A DNA stretch of 64,000 nucleotides from an uncultured Pirellulaceae bacterium (lineage in GTDB: Bacteria; Planctomycetota; Planctomycetia; Pirellulales; Pirellulaceae): NCBI GenBank assembly GCA_905480545.1, contig CAJQQR010000088.1, positions 1 to 64,000 on the forward strand, written 5' to 3'. This document shows, in pieces, positions 37,975 to 47,100 of this stretch. Made by a program: the position numbers and the translations under genes. How positions within the stretch are numbered: the first letter of the stretch is position 1; each line of letters begins with the position of its first letter. The notes beneath the pieces are model-generated. The model was given only the letters and a program-made list of their open reading frames with translations, made no database searches and had not been told where the DNA came from.

Positions 37975-38796
37975 TTATTCAGGCGGCACCTGGATTGATT
38001 CCGATTTTTGTTCGGTGTTTGCTCCATTGTTCGATTGGGCAGCAATTTCCGCTTTGGTTCGCAATCGGATATTCAGGAATTCGACGACCAGTGAAAACGC
38101 CATCGCAAAGTAGATATAGCCCTTGTTTATGTGGGCGCCCGACCCCTCTGCGACCAACATGACGCCAATCAGTATCAGAAAACTCAACGCCAGCATTTTT
38201 AGCGTCGGATTCTGCTCGACAAAGTTACTGATCGGATTAGCGAACAGAATCATCATCCCGACTGCAATCACAATCGCAGCGATCATCACGTAGAGGTTAT
38301 CTGCCAGGCCAACAGCGGCGATCACTGAGTCCAAAGAAAAGACCAGGTCCAAGATAGCGATTTGGATTAAAACACCACCAAAGGTTGCTTCTTTTTTCTT
38401 TTTCCCAACCACTTGGTGGTGATTGAACTGCTCATGGATTTCAACAACAGCTTTTCCGATCAAAAACAAACCGCCGATCAGCAGCACGAGGTCGCGAACT
38501 GAAATGCCATTGAACTCATCTCGGTGTTCTTCTGGTAGCCATTGGGCCTGAATTCCGAGATCGGTCAGCTTGAACAAGGCAGATTGCATCCCAGCGATCG
38601 CATTGATCGACATTAACAACAGGATACGCATTCCCAAGGCCAACATTAGTCCGATTTTTCGCGCTTTGCTGCGCATTTCATCCGGAAGGCGAGATGTAAC
38701 GATCGCAATAAATACAATGTTGTCGATTCCGAGGACGACTTCCATCAGACTTAACACGAGTAAGTCGGATCCGTTTTGAAAAGTCAGCCATTCCAT
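37975..38796 (-). CDS. TerC family integral membrane protein
   Basis: About 273 residues from the ATG at 38796; the frame extends 21 codons upstream without family sequence. TerC features are clear: 'LSLMEVVLGIDNIVFIAIVT' with the conserved Glu/Asp pair in the first helix, 'RSKARKIGLMLALGMRILLL', 'GKAVVEIHEQ', and the second-half repeat 'IAILDLVFSLDSVIAAVGLA'. The family exports metals such as manganese or helps membrane-protein insertion; tellurite resistance gave it the name. The C terminus is a short hydrophilic tail. It is monocistronic, upstream of the ThuA gene on the same strand. Confidence 0.9.
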   Translation of the reverse strand: MEWLTFQNGSDLLVLSLMEVVLGIDNIVFIAIVTSRLPDEMRSKARKIGLMLALGMRILLLMSINAIAGMQSALFKLTDLGIQAQWLPEEHRDEFNGISVRDLVLLIGGLFLIGKAVVEIHEQFNHHQVVGKKKKEATFGGVLIQIAILDLVFSLDSVIAAVGLADNLYVMIAAIVIAVGMMILFANPISNFVEQNPTLKMLALSFLILIGVMLVAEGSGAHINKGYIYFAMAFSLVVEFLNIRLRTKAEIAAQSNNGANTEQKSESIQVPPE

Positions 38797-39005
38797 GTCG
38801 GGTATTTCTGTCGTTTGTAAAAGTTGATGAAAAGTTAGCGTGGCCTGAACTTGCCACATTTTTGATCACTTGTCTGGCGGGCAAATAAAATCTGGCGACG
38901 GTTCGAAAAACGGTGCACATTCAATTCCGCATGATTTTACGGCGTTTTGTCCAAACGTGCCCTCTGATTTTACTTTTCTTTGGATTTGTTGAGTAGCTGA
39001 CGGGG

Positions 39006-39809
39006 TTAAGCCGCCAGCAAGATTTCACCGCGACCGCCTTCTAGAAAATCGCCATGATACAAATCGACATAATCGGGAAACGGGAAATCAAATCCATTTC
39101 GCAGCAAATATTTTTTGGCCAGACAAAGGATGGTTAGGTCTTGACGACAAGAAAACCGGAACGTGGGCAAAGCTTCGGGGCGATGTGACCCTAAAAACGC
39201 AATGGTGCCGCGGTGCATGCCTGCCCCATGTCGAATCCCACATTCGCCAAAGACAAGAATCGATCCCGCAAGCATGTTGAACCCGGTTAAATCGCCAACG
39301 GCTCCGACTGCGATCATTCCTCTTCGCATCGTGTGGCCGACCTCATTTCCCGTTTTGCCTTTTACCAAAATCGTCCCACCTCGCATGCCGCGTGCACTAC
39401 CGCGGTAAGCTGCGCCGATGAGATGCCCTGCATTTCCGTCGACTCGAATTAGTCCGCCTGACATCTCAGCGCCGACCCAATCGGACGCATCATCAGAAAC
39501 AGAAATTTCGCCACCGGACATTTCGCTACCAAGATGACGCCCGCAGTTTCCATTCACAGTGATCTTTCCCGATGACAGGCATTTTCCAATCCAGTGAACT
39601 CCGCTCATGTCACCATTCCAGCAATGGGTTTGATCTTGTGAGTCACCCTTAACCGAAAAGAATTCTCCAAATTCTATTTCCTCTTTGCCGTGGAATATTT
39701 TTTCCTTCATGATCTGAGTCGGAGTTTGGCCAAGCATTAAATCGGGCCGTATCTTTTCGACTTCTAGTGGAACGCTGGGTGTTTGCGACAACTCAATTTC
39801 GATCGCCAT
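39006..39809 (-). CDS. fhcC: Formylmethanofuran dehydrogenase / formyltransferase-hydrolase subunit C
   Basis: A 267-residue protein built of repeated glycine-rich turns of the GXXMXXG type: 'GDMSGVHWIGKCLSSGKITV', 'GSEMSGGEISV', 'GAEMSGGLIRVDGNAG', 'GMRGGTILVKGKTGNEVG' and 'GAGMHRGTIAFLG'. This right-handed beta-helix is subunit C of the formylmethanofuran dehydrogenase or Fhc complex (also related to the glutamate synthase alpha-subunit end). Planctomycetes are known to carry C1-transfer genes of the tetrahydromethanopterin pathway. The other subunits are not adjacent. A molybdenum-cofactor gene is divergently placed about 190 bp away. Confidence 0.88.
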   Translation of the reverse strand: MAIEIELSQTPSVPLEVEKIRPDLMLGQTPTQIMKEKIFHGKEEIEFGEFFSVKGDSQDQTHCWNGDMSGVHWIGKCLSSGKITVNGNCGRHLGSEMSGGEISVSDDASDWVGAEMSGGLIRVDGNAGHLIGAAYRGSARGMRGGTILVKGKTGNEVGHTMRRGMIAVGAVGDLTGFNMLAGSILVFGECGIRHGAGMHRGTIAFLGSHRPEALPTFRFSCRQDLTILCLAKKYLLRNGFDFPFPDYVDLYHGDFLEGGRGEILLAA

Positions 39810-40002
39810 GATAAAAGAATAGGTTCAGTGAAGGTTTTTAAGATATAAATAATGGACTCTAGTTTAGCCAATTCCCCACGCAGTCCGATACCTGAATAAC
39901 CAGAAGTTGATTGCTAGTGCCCTTGGCTCGGTTTCAAAATACATTCAGTCGAAATGGCCCGTTGCTTTATCCTGTCGTTGCCTACAGTTCCAAAACCATC
40001 CG

Positions 40003-40629
40003 ATGATTGAAAAAATGAAAGCGGGGGGCGTTGTTCTCTGTGGCGGAAAAAGCACACGTATGGGGACTTCAAAAGCGTGGTTGGAATTCGGGAACGAGGC
40101 CATGCTGCAACGTATCGTCCGAATCCTTCAGCAAATCTTAGATCCCATTGTTGTGGTAAAGGCGGCGGGGCAAGACATTCCTGATTTGCCAGCAAGTATT
40201 TTCGTTGTTGAGGATTTTCACCCGGGACTCGGCCCACTTGCTGGAATCCAGTGCGGGCTCATGAAGCTGAATGAGCTGGGCGTCGATTGCGGTTTTGTTA
40301 CGGCCTGTGACGCTCCGCTACTGAACATCAAGTTGGTCCAAAGGCTGACGGATTTGGTCGCTGATCATTCAGAAATTGTTTTGCTGGACGAAGGGAAATT
40401 TCAGCACGTACTTTGCGCTGCGTATCGTTCCAGCGTTGGAGAGACTGCTAAACATCTGATTGCCGAAAACCGGATGCGTCCTATTTTTTTGACCGACGAG
40501 CATCCGACCCGGTTTGTGCCGATTGAATCCGTTCTTGATATCGACCCGAGTCTCGATTCCCTAAAAAACCTCAATACGAAAGAAGATTACGATCGAGCGT
40601 TGTTGCTGCTTGCAGAGACTGAATCGTAA
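40003..40629 (+). CDS. mobA: Molybdenum cofactor guanylyltransferase-like protein
   Basis: About 208 residues from the ATG at 40003; an extension to 39907 is open but lacks family sequence. The nucleotidyltransferase opening 'GGVVLCGGKSTRMGTSKAWL' is followed by 'DFHPGLGPLAGIQCGL' and the metal-binding 'FVTACDAPLLN', as in MobA, which adds GMP to molybdopterin. Related NTP transferases (MobA-like CTP enzymes) cannot be excluded. Divergent pairing with fhcC is suggestive because the catalytic subunit of formylmethanofuran dehydrogenases uses a guanine-dinucleotide pterin cofactor, although bacterial Fhc works as a hydrolase. Confidence 0.85.
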   Translation: MIEKMKAGGVVLCGGKSTRMGTSKAWLEFGNEAMLQRIVRILQQILDPIVVVKAAGQDIPDLPASIFVVEDFHPGLGPLAGIQCGLMKLNELGVDCGFVTACDAPLLNIKLVQRLTDLVADHSEIVLLDEGKFQHVLCAAYRSSVGETAKHLIAENRMRPIFLTDEHPTRFVPIESVLDIDPSLDSLKNLNTKEDYDRALLLLAETES

Positions 40630-40642
40630 CGCAGGGCGCCTG

Positions 40643-40676
40643 ACAGCGTCTTCTTAGACGCTGTTGGATCTTTTTG
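40643..40676 (+). terminator. Intrinsic terminator between convergent genes
   Basis: A perfect 9-bp stem ACAGCGTCT/AGACGCTGT (40643-40651 and 40656-40664) with a 4-nt loop, followed by TGGATCTTTTT. It is placed 14 bp after the mobA stop and just before the end of the leftward peptidase gene. Confidence 0.75.
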
Positions 40677-40678
40677 AC

Positions 40679-41749
40679 CTACTTCTTATTACCCCAATTG
40701 ATCTCAAATTTTCCATTCGAATCAGCCGCAGCAGACGACATGCCTTTTGTGTTGTATTCGATTGAAATCTTGCCTTTGGCGTCCAGGGCGATGAGACCTC
40801 CTTGGTCCTTTTTGAGGACGTCGTGAATGACTTCCCTGGTTGCTTGCTCGATTCCAATTTTTTTATAACGCATGCGTGCAGAAACATCATACGCGACGGC
40901 ATTGCGGATGAATTGCTCACCGATCCCAGTACAGGAAACGCCGCAGGATCCGTTGTCAGCGTAAGTGCCCGCCCCAATTACCGGCGAGTCTCCGACACGA
41001 CCAAATTTTTTGTTTGACAATCCACCGGTGGACGTTCCTGCCGCGATGTTTCCTGTAGCATCAAGGGCAACGCATCCGACGGTCCCGAGATAGCTGGGCT
41101 GTAAAGAGGTATTAGGCACGTTGACTTTTGACTTTTTGCGTTTTTGCTGACGCTCCCATCGAGCTTTTGACGCTTCTGTTTGAAAATAGGAATTGTCAAC
41201 GCGTTCAACCTTCATTTCGATGGCAAACTGATCGGCACCTTTGGACGAAAGTAGCACATGCTTGGTGTCGGTCATGACCAAACGAGCAAGCGAGATTGGG
41301 TTCTTCACAGTGGTGACGCCGGCGACGGCCCCACAAGACCGATCTCGCCCGTCCATAATCGAAGCATCCAGTTCGAACTTTCCTTGTGCATTAAAAACCG
41401 CTCCTTTGCCTGCATTAAATATCGGATCGTTTTCCATTTCGCGAATGACGGCTTCCACAGCCTTCAAGCTGGTGCCTCCGTTTTTCAAGACTGCGACGCC
41501 TTTATTCAACGCCGTTTTCAATGAATTTCGACGGGCGTCGTTTTTCGCATCTGAGAACTGGTCGGGGGATGATCCAGCTCCACCGTGGATGACAATCGCA
41601 TACTTCAGAGGTTGAGTTGTCGAGTCAACCGTGTCATCTGGCTCGTTTTTTGGATCTGCAGAAAATCCCGCGTTTAGTGAAATCGAGAGTATGAGAAAGC
41701 AGGAAAAGATCGGGTGGAAAGGCCGGTTTGATTTTGATTGGGCTGGCAT
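40679..41749 (-). CDS. Secreted isoaspartyl peptidase / L-asparaginase (Ntn-hydrolase, type 2)
   Basis: A 356-residue precursor with a signal peptide (FHPIFSCFLILSISLNAGFS). The alpha segment has 'AIVIHGGAGSSPDQF' and 'FNAGKGAVFNAQGKFELDAS', and the autocleavage site 'LGTVGCVALD' places the nucleophile at T223, preceded by a basic linker (WERQQKRKKSKV). After cleavage, the beta subunit carries 'GRVGDSPVIGAGTYADN' and 'CTGIGEQFIR'. The enzyme hydrolyses asparagine or beta-aspartyl peptides, here in the periplasm. It is convergent with mobA. Confidence 0.92.
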   Translation of the reverse strand: MPAQSKSNRPFHPIFSCFLILSISLNAGFSADPKNEPDDTVDSTTQPLKYAIVIHGGAGSSPDQFSDAKNDARRNSLKTALNKGVAVLKNGGTSLKAVEAVIREMENDPIFNAGKGAVFNAQGKFELDASIMDGRDRSCGAVAGVTTVKNPISLARLVMTDTKHVLLSSKGADQFAIEMKVERVDNSYFQTEASKARWERQQKRKKSKVNVPNTSLQPSYLGTVGCVALDATGNIAAGTSTGGLSNKKFGRVGDSPVIGAGTYADNGSCGVSCTGIGEQFIRNAVAYDVSARMRYKKIGIEQATREVIHDVLKKDQGGLIALDAKGKISIEYNTKGMSSAAADSNGKFEINWGNKK

Positions 41750-42065
41750 TTGTAATCCGTTGATGTTGAAGTTGGAAGAAATGTTAAATCGGTGGCGAGA
41801 ACTCGGGAAGACGACGAAGAAATCCTTATGATCCCAAATAAAAATAACCGGCTATTCCTTCGCCGAAGCGTCACGGACGCTGACTTGTCCCACTGCGGCC
41901 TATAAGGGTTGGGAAATGGCCCTTGATTGAGTGTGCGAATTGCAGGATATTCAAAATCAGCGGTTGCATGGTAAAAATAATTCTGTACCATAATTTGGTG
42001 TAAATCCATAGCTTGCAACGGCTTTCGGCGATTTCTCCCCCTGCTTTTTGATGAAAAACCTGTTT

Positions 42066-42097
42066 ACGCTCGTGGTTTTTGCCGAGCGTGATTTTTT
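42066..42097 (+). terminator. Terminator-like hairpin in the nqrA leader
   Basis: ACGCTCG (42066-42072) pairs perfectly with CGAGCGT (42083-42089) and is followed by GATTTTTT. It is oriented rightward, although the only upstream gene runs leftward, so it does not end a known gene. It could be a leader attenuator or the end of a short RNA. Confidence 0.6.
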
Positions 42098-42107
42098 GGT
42101 TTGAGGT

Positions 42108-42123
42108 TGTGAAAATTTTCACA
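42108..42123. promoter_or_regulatory. 16-bp perfect palindrome upstream of nqrA
   Basis: TGTGAAAATTTTCACA is a perfect inverted repeat 79 bp before the nqrA start. Its length and symmetry fit a dimeric repressor or activator site. No matching regulator is encoded nearby. Confidence 0.5.
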
Positions 42124-42202
42124 AAGTCTAAATTAAAGTTGTAGGTTTCGACCGAAGAATAGCAAGCGACAGTATTTTTCCTTCACAAGTGTAAATCTAA
42201 GA

Positions 42203-43582
42203 ATGGTCATTCAAATCAAACGTGGTTTGGACTTGCCGATTGCTGGCGTCCCGAGGCAGAAGCTTGCTGTGGGTTCGCCGGTAACGAGCGTTGCTATCAT
42301 CAGCGACGACTTTATTGGCATGAAGCCAACAATGGTGGTTCAGGAGGGTGATCAAGTGAAACTTGGTCAGCTTTTGTTCACCGATAAAAAAGCGGACGGC
42401 GTCGGTTTTACGGCTCCCGGCGCCGGGACAGTGGTCTCGATTAATCGGGGTGAAAAGCGAAAGTTTGAATCGCTTGTTATCGATTTGGATGCGGATGAGT
42501 CCAAGGAGAGCAACTGGGTTTCGTTCGAGAAGTACTCTGATTTGAACGGTATCACCGACGAACAGGTACGATCTAATTTGCTCGAATCCGGCCTTTGGAC
42601 GTCGTTGCGATCACGGCCCTACGGAAAAACGCCGCTTCCGTCGTCGACACCGAGTTCGATTTTCGTCACGGCGATCGACACCCATCCGTTGGCGGCAGAT
42701 CCAAAAGTGGTCATTGCGGATCACTCTGAGAATTTCGTCAACAGTTTAATTGTGCTTTCGCGGTTTGGTGTTCCGGTTCATCTCTGTACCGCTCCAGCCG
42801 CCGGAATTCCGGGCGAAGATATAGACGGGGTCACATTGCATGAATTTGACGGCCCTCATCCGGCTGGTCTCGTTGGGACGCACATTCACTTCGTCGATCC
42901 GGTTGGAGCGAACAAATCGGTATGGCACTTGAGCTATCAGGATGTGATTGCGATTGGTTGCTTGTTCACCGAAGGTCGATTGATGACCGACCGTGTGATA
43001 TCAATCGGTGGTCCGTTAGTTGCTGAGCCCAAGCTGTACGCGACACGAATCGGCGCGTGTTTGGAAGAGTTGCTTACCGAAGATGTGATGGACGACGAGT
43101 ATGATGCCGGCAATGTGGATGCTCGAATTGTTTCCGGCTCGGTTCTGAATGGTCGAACCTCAGAGGACTTTGCGAAGTATCTTGGTCGATTCCACCTTCA
43201 AATCTCCGTTTTGGAGGAAGGCACGCATCGCGAGTTTTTGGGGTGGCAACGCCCTGGGCTTGAGAAATTTTCAGTCTCGGGTGCATTCGTCGGTTCATGG
43301 CTGGGGCGATTTGGCAAGCGATTCAAGTTCAATTCGAACACCAACGGTAGCAAGCGGGCAATGGTTCCGATCGGTTCCTACGAAAAAGTGATGCCATTGG
43401 ATATCCTGCCAACGCAGCTGTTACGGGCATTGATTTCAAACGATACAGAAGATGCTCAGGCACTTGGTTGCTTGGAATTGGAAGAAGAAGATCTTTCACT
43501 CTGCACCTATTGTTGTCCTGGAAAATATGAATACGGTTCGATACTCAGACGAAATCTGACAACGATCGAGAAGGAAGGCTAA
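42203..43582 (+). CDS. nqrA: Na+-translocating NADH:quinone reductase subunit A
   Basis: A 459-residue cytosolic-face subunit of the Nqr pump, first gene of a seven-gene operon. Family features are visible throughout: '[17 protein letters not shown]', '[20 protein letters not shown]', '[20 protein letters not shown]', '[15 protein letters not shown]', '[17 protein letters not shown]' and '[12 protein letters not shown]'. NqrA contributes to the ubiquinone-binding region. Length is normal. No strong ribosome binding site precedes the ATG. Two regulatory-looking elements (a hairpin with a T tract and a 16-bp palindrome) lie in the 140 bp upstream. Confidence 0.96.
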   Translation: MVIQIKRGLDLPIAGVPRQKLAVGSPVTSVAIISDDFIGMKPTMVVQEGDQVKLGQLLFTDKKADGVGFTAPGAGTVVSINRGEKRKFESLVIDLDADESKESNWVSFEKYSDLNGITDEQVRSNLLESGLWTSLRSRPYGKTPLPSSTPSSIFVTAIDTHPLAADPKVVIADHSENFVNSLIVLSRFGVPVHLCTAPAAGIPGEDIDGVTLHEFDGPHPAGLVGTHIHFVDPVGANKSVWHLSYQDVIAIGCLFTEGRLMTDRVISIGGPLVAEPKLYATRIGACLEELLTEDVMDDEYDAGNVDARIVSGSVLNGRTSEDFAKYLGRFHLQISVLEEGTHREFLGWQRPGLEKFSVSGAFVGSWLGRFGKRFKFNSNTNGSKRAMVPIGSYEKVMPLDILPTQLLRALISNDTEDAQALGCLELEEEDLSLCTYCCPGKYEYGSILRRNLTTIEKEG

Positions 43583-43584
43583 CC

Positions 43585-44976
43585 GTGAAGTTTTTACGAG
43601 ACAAACTTGATGAAGCCGCACCTCATTTTGAGGAAGGCGGCAAGTTGGAAGTGCTTTATCCGCTTTACGAAGCCAAAGACACTTTTCTCTTTTCTCCTGG
43701 CGAAGTCGCTATAGGGAATACGCACGTTCGTGATTCGCTCGATTTGAAGCGAATGATGATCACGGTGGTTTTGGCGTTGGGTCCATGCATTTTGATGGCG
43801 TTTTACAACACCGGCTATCAGGCAAATCTCGCGATTGCTGAGGCGGCGGACGCTGCAAAAGTTTCTGCTGGAAGTTTGCAATTGGGCGGATGGCGTCCTT
43901 GGCTTATGGATTTGGCACAAATTCCCTACCGTTTTGATTCGCCCGAAGAATTGGGTTCGTTCTACTCCCCGGGCTTTTTGAATTTGCTGATCTGCATGCT
44001 GCACGGTGCGTTGTACTTTTTGCCAGTTTATGCGGTTTGCATGGCGGCGGGCGGCACGGTCGAATTGATTTTCAGTATCGTTCGAAAACACGAAATCAAC
44101 GAAGGCTTTTTGGTCTCGGGAATGCTCTTTCCGCTGACACTGCCTCCGAACATACCTTTATGGCAGGTCGCGGTTGGAATCATTTTTGGTGTCGTTGTTG
44201 GCAAGGAGATCTTCGGTGGTACTGGTCGGAACTTCTTGAACCCAGCGTTAACGGCACGAGCATTCTTGTATTTCGCTTACGCTCCGGACATCAGCGGAGG
44301 CAACGTGTGGACGGCTGTCAACTCGAAAGTCCTTCAGGATGGTGCCTACAAGTTTGATGGGTATTCAGGTGCGACTGCTTTGAACGCGTTTGCGGACGGA
44401 GGAAAGGTCACTGATGCCGGCGTCTTGGAAATGTCAGGCAAGTTCACCGACAAGTTGAACGGTGGCGAAGTTTCCGTAGAATTAGCGAGCCAACTCACTT
44501 GGTTCGATGCATTCGTCGGAAATTGTCACGGCTCGATGGGGGAAACCTCAGTCCTTGCGTGCTTGCTCGGTGCAGGACTGTTGATCTTTATGGGGATCGG
44601 TTCTTGGCGAATCATGAGCGGATGTGTCGCTGGTGCGATGGGTCTATCTTTAATCTTTTACATGCTTCCATCGGAAGCGATACCGATGCTTGGTGTTGCT
44701 CCATGGTGGCACATGGTGATTGGTGGTTTTGCTTTTGGCACGGTATTCATGGCAACCGACCCGGTTTCGGCGGCGATGACCGAGCAGGGTAAATGGATAT
44801 ACGGGCTGTTGATTGGGGCCACGACAATCATGGTTCGTGCGATCAATCCAGCGTTTCCTGAGGGGATCATGTTGGCAATTTTGTTCGGAAACACTTTGGC
44901 TCCGTTAATTGATTTCTATGTTGTGCAAGCGAACGTCAAACGACGTCAAAAGAGGGTAGCTGGCAATGTCGAGTAG
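43585..44976 (+). CDS. nqrB: Na+-translocating NADH:quinone reductase subunit B
   Basis: A 463-residue membrane subunit, with a GTG start after AAGGAAGG, 2 bp behind the nqrA stop. It carries covalent FMN in the family; the flavinylation motif DGYSGATAL is intact, with T264 as the acceptor. Other features are '[20 protein letters not shown]', '[20 protein letters not shown]', '[19 protein letters not shown]' and '[17 protein letters not shown]'. NqrB, with NqrD and NqrE, forms the sodium path. It overlaps nqrC by 11 bp. Confidence 0.97.
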   Translation: MKFLRDKLDEAAPHFEEGGKLEVLYPLYEAKDTFLFSPGEVAIGNTHVRDSLDLKRMMITVVLALGPCILMAFYNTGYQANLAIAEAADAAKVSAGSLQLGGWRPWLMDLAQIPYRFDSPEELGSFYSPGFLNLLICMLHGALYFLPVYAVCMAAGGTVELIFSIVRKHEINEGFLVSGMLFPLTLPPNIPLWQVAVGIIFGVVVGKEIFGGTGRNFLNPALTARAFLYFAYAPDISGGNVWTAVNSKVLQDGAYKFDGYSGATALNAFADGGKVTDAGVLEMSGKFTDKLNGGEVSVELASQLTWFDAFVGNCHGSMGETSVLACLLGAGLLIFMGIGSWRIMSGCVAGAMGLSLIFYMLPSEAIPMLGVAPWWHMVIGGFAFGTVFMATDPVSAAMTEQGKWIYGLLIGATTIMVRAINPAFPEGIMLAILFGNTLAPLIDFYVVQANVKRRQKRVAGNVE

Positions 44977-45799
44977 TGATAAAGACAGTACGTTCAACAC
45001 GTTCAAGGTCGCAATTTTATTGTGCTTGGTGTGTTCGCTTTTGGTTTCAGCCACGGCAATTGGCTTGATGGAAATCCAAAAGACGAATGTCGCCTTGGAT
45101 AAAAAGAAGAACATTTTAACCGTCGCTGGATACACGCCCGAAGAAGTGAAAAAGATGTCGAAAAAGGACATCGAAGAAATCTTCAAAGGTGAGAATGAGT
45201 CAATCCAAATTTTGGACATCGTTGTCGATTTGGAAACTGGATTGGAAGTATCGAATGATGATCTCAAAGAGAAAACGGGCTTCGACTCTGTTGTCGATTT
45301 CGATCAAGAGAAGATTGTGAAGCAGGAGGGTCTTGGATCTGAAATTGAAGGCGGTGTCAACATTGGGCTTCGCAAACGCGAGAATTACTCGCATGTTTAT
45401 GTGGTCAAAGATAAGAAGAAGGATCTGATAACTCGGTATGTATTTCCTGTGAAGGGAAAAGGTTTGTGGTCAACATTGATGGGTTACATCGCGGTTGATG
45501 CCTCATTCAAGCAGATCGAGGGCTTGACATTTTACTCACACAAAGAGACTCCTGGCTTGGGCGGTGAAGTTGATAATCCAAAGTGGAAAAAACTTTGGGA
45601 GGGTCGAATGCTTTTCAGCGAAGACGGACAGGTCGCGAATGATTATGTCGTCAAGGGCTCACCTGACGAATCCAATCGGAATGCCGTTGCTGGACTTTCT
45701 GGTGCGACCATTACATCGAAGGGGGTCAGTAACCTGGTTCGATACTGGATGGGCGAAGAAGGTTTTGGCAAATTCATTTCAGAAGTACAAAATAACTAA
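44966..45799 (+). CDS. nqrC: Na+-translocating NADH:quinone reductase subunit C
   Basis: A 277-residue subunit with one N-terminal membrane helix ([20 protein letters not shown]) and a periplasmic FMN-binding domain. Family features are '[20 protein letters not shown]', '[18 protein letters not shown]' and the flavinylation motif '[13 protein letters not shown]' with acceptor T248. The Asp that usually opens this motif (DGxSGAT) is Ala here, while NqrB keeps it. The gene overlaps nqrB by 11 bp, so translation is probably coupled. The protein is slightly longer than typical members because of a charged insert after the helix (about residues 45-110). Confidence 0.95.
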   Translation: MSSSDKDSTFNTFKVAILLCLVCSLLVSATAIGLMEIQKTNVALDKKKNILTVAGYTPEEVKKMSKKDIEEIFKGENESIQILDIVVDLETGLEVSNDDLKEKTGFDSVVDFDQEKIVKQEGLGSEIEGGVNIGLRKRENYSHVYVVKDKKKDLITRYVFPVKGKGLWSTLMGYIAVDASFKQIEGLTFYSHKETPGLGGEVDNPKWKKLWEGRMLFSEDGQVANDYVVKGSPDESNRNAVAGLSGATITSKGVSNLVRYWMGEEGFGKFISEVQNN

Positions 45800-45853
45800 C
45801 CAATCAATCCGCAATGCTCGAATCGTTTCGAGTGATGGAGTGAATGAAGAAAT

Positions 45854-46462
45854 ATGGCAAAGTCCGCAAAACAGGTCTTGTTTGACCCGGTATTTAACGA
45901 AAATCCGATCGCACTGCAGGTCCTTGGAATCTGCTCTGCGTTAGCGGTAACGACGCGATTGGATAAATCGATCACGATGGCGGTTGCGGTAATCATTGTT
46001 ACCGCGTTCTCCAGTGCCGCAGTGGCGCTCATCAGGTCGCAGATTCCGAGCAGTATCCGAATTATTGTTCAAATGACCATCATTGCGTCGTTGGTGATTT
46101 TGGTCGATCAAGTGCTGCAGGCATTTGTTTATGACGTGAGTAAAGAGTTATCCGTTTTTGTCGGGCTGATCATAACGAACTGCATTGTCATGGGGCGAGC
46201 TGAAGGCTTCGCAATGCAGAATGATGTCAAAAACAGTTTCCTTGATGGAATTGGAAACGGACTGGGATACAGTCTTATTCTGATCGTTGTCGGTTTCTTC
46301 CGTGAATTGTTTGGCTCAGGTGCGTTGTTTGGCGTGCCGGTCATGCCTGAATTTTATCAGCCGAACGGCCTTATGCTTTTATCGCCAAGTGCATTCTTCC
46401 TGATTGGATTTTTCATTTGGATCCTTCGAACCTACAAACCTGAGCAGGTAGAAGCGGAGTAA
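45854..46462 (+). CDS. nqrD: Na+-translocating NADH:quinone reductase subunit D
   Basis: A 202-residue integral membrane subunit with about six helices: '[20 protein letters not shown]', '[20 protein letters not shown]', '[20 protein letters not shown]' and '[20 protein letters not shown]' are the usual NqrD landmarks. NqrD and NqrE are paralogues that pack as an inverted pair around an iron-sulfur centre with a cysteine contributed by each ('ITNCIV' here). It is 54 bp behind nqrC and 4 bp before nqrE. Confidence 0.96.
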   Translation: MAKSAKQVLFDPVFNENPIALQVLGICSALAVTTRLDKSITMAVAVIIVTAFSSAAVALIRSQIPSSIRIIVQMTIIASLVILVDQVLQAFVYDVSKELSVFVGLIITNCIVMGRAEGFAMQNDVKNSFLDGIGNGLGYSLILIVVGFFRELFGSGALFGVPVMPEFYQPNGLMLLSPSAFFLIGFFIWILRTYKPEQVEAE

Positions 46463-46466
46463 TAAA

Positions 46467-47066
46467 ATGGATTTCAATCCCTACGAACTATTTACACTTT
46501 TTTTGCGGTCGGCTTTTGTTGAAAACTTAGCGTTGGTCTACTTCTTGGGGATGTGCACGTTCCTTGCCGTTTCCAAGAATGTAAAAACGGCGGTTTCATT
46601 GGGCATGGCGGTTATTGTCGTTCAGGCGATTACTGTCCCTGCGAATTGGGCAATCAACTATTACCTATTGAGCGGCGGCTACGGATTTCTTCCAGAGCTG
46701 GGCTTTCTTCGATTGATTTGTTTCATCGGTGTGATTGCTGCAATCGTCCAGATCCTTGAGCTTACCCTCGATAAATTTTTTCCCGCCCTTTACAACGCAC
46801 TGGGGATTTTTCTCCCTTTGATCACGGTCAACTGTGCCATTTTGGGCGGATCGCTGTTCATGCAGGAGCGTGATTATGGTTTTGCCGAAAGCGTGACTTT
46901 CGGTATTGGCTCTGGCTTTGGCTGGGCCGTTGCGATTGCAGCGTTGGCGGGAATTCGCGAAAAGATGAAATACAGTAACGTTCCATCGGGCCTTAGAGGT
47001 TTAGGGATCACATTTATCACGGTTGGACTAATGGCGTTGGCCTTTATGGTTTTCAACGGAATTTAA
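46467..47066 (+). CDS. nqrE: Na+-translocating NADH:quinone reductase subunit E
   Basis: A 199-residue integral membrane subunit, a paralogue of NqrD. Landmarks are '[20 protein letters not shown]', '[18 protein letters not shown]', '[19 protein letters not shown]' and '[20 protein letters not shown]'. The Cys of 'TVNCAI' is the counterpart of 'ITNCIV' in NqrD and would help hold the membrane iron centre that depends on the NqrM factor. It starts 4 bp after nqrD. Confidence 0.96.
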   Translation: MDFNPYELFTLFLRSAFVENLALVYFLGMCTFLAVSKNVKTAVSLGMAVIVVQAITVPANWAINYYLLSGGYGFLPELGFLRLICFIGVIAAIVQILELTLDKFFPALYNALGIFLPLITVNCAILGGSLFMQERDYGFAESVTFGIGSGFGWAVAIAALAGIREKMKYSNVPSGLRGLGITFITVGLMALAFMVFNGI

Positions 47067-47100
47067 TTCATAATCCAGAAAGTATTGTTAGGAACCATCA

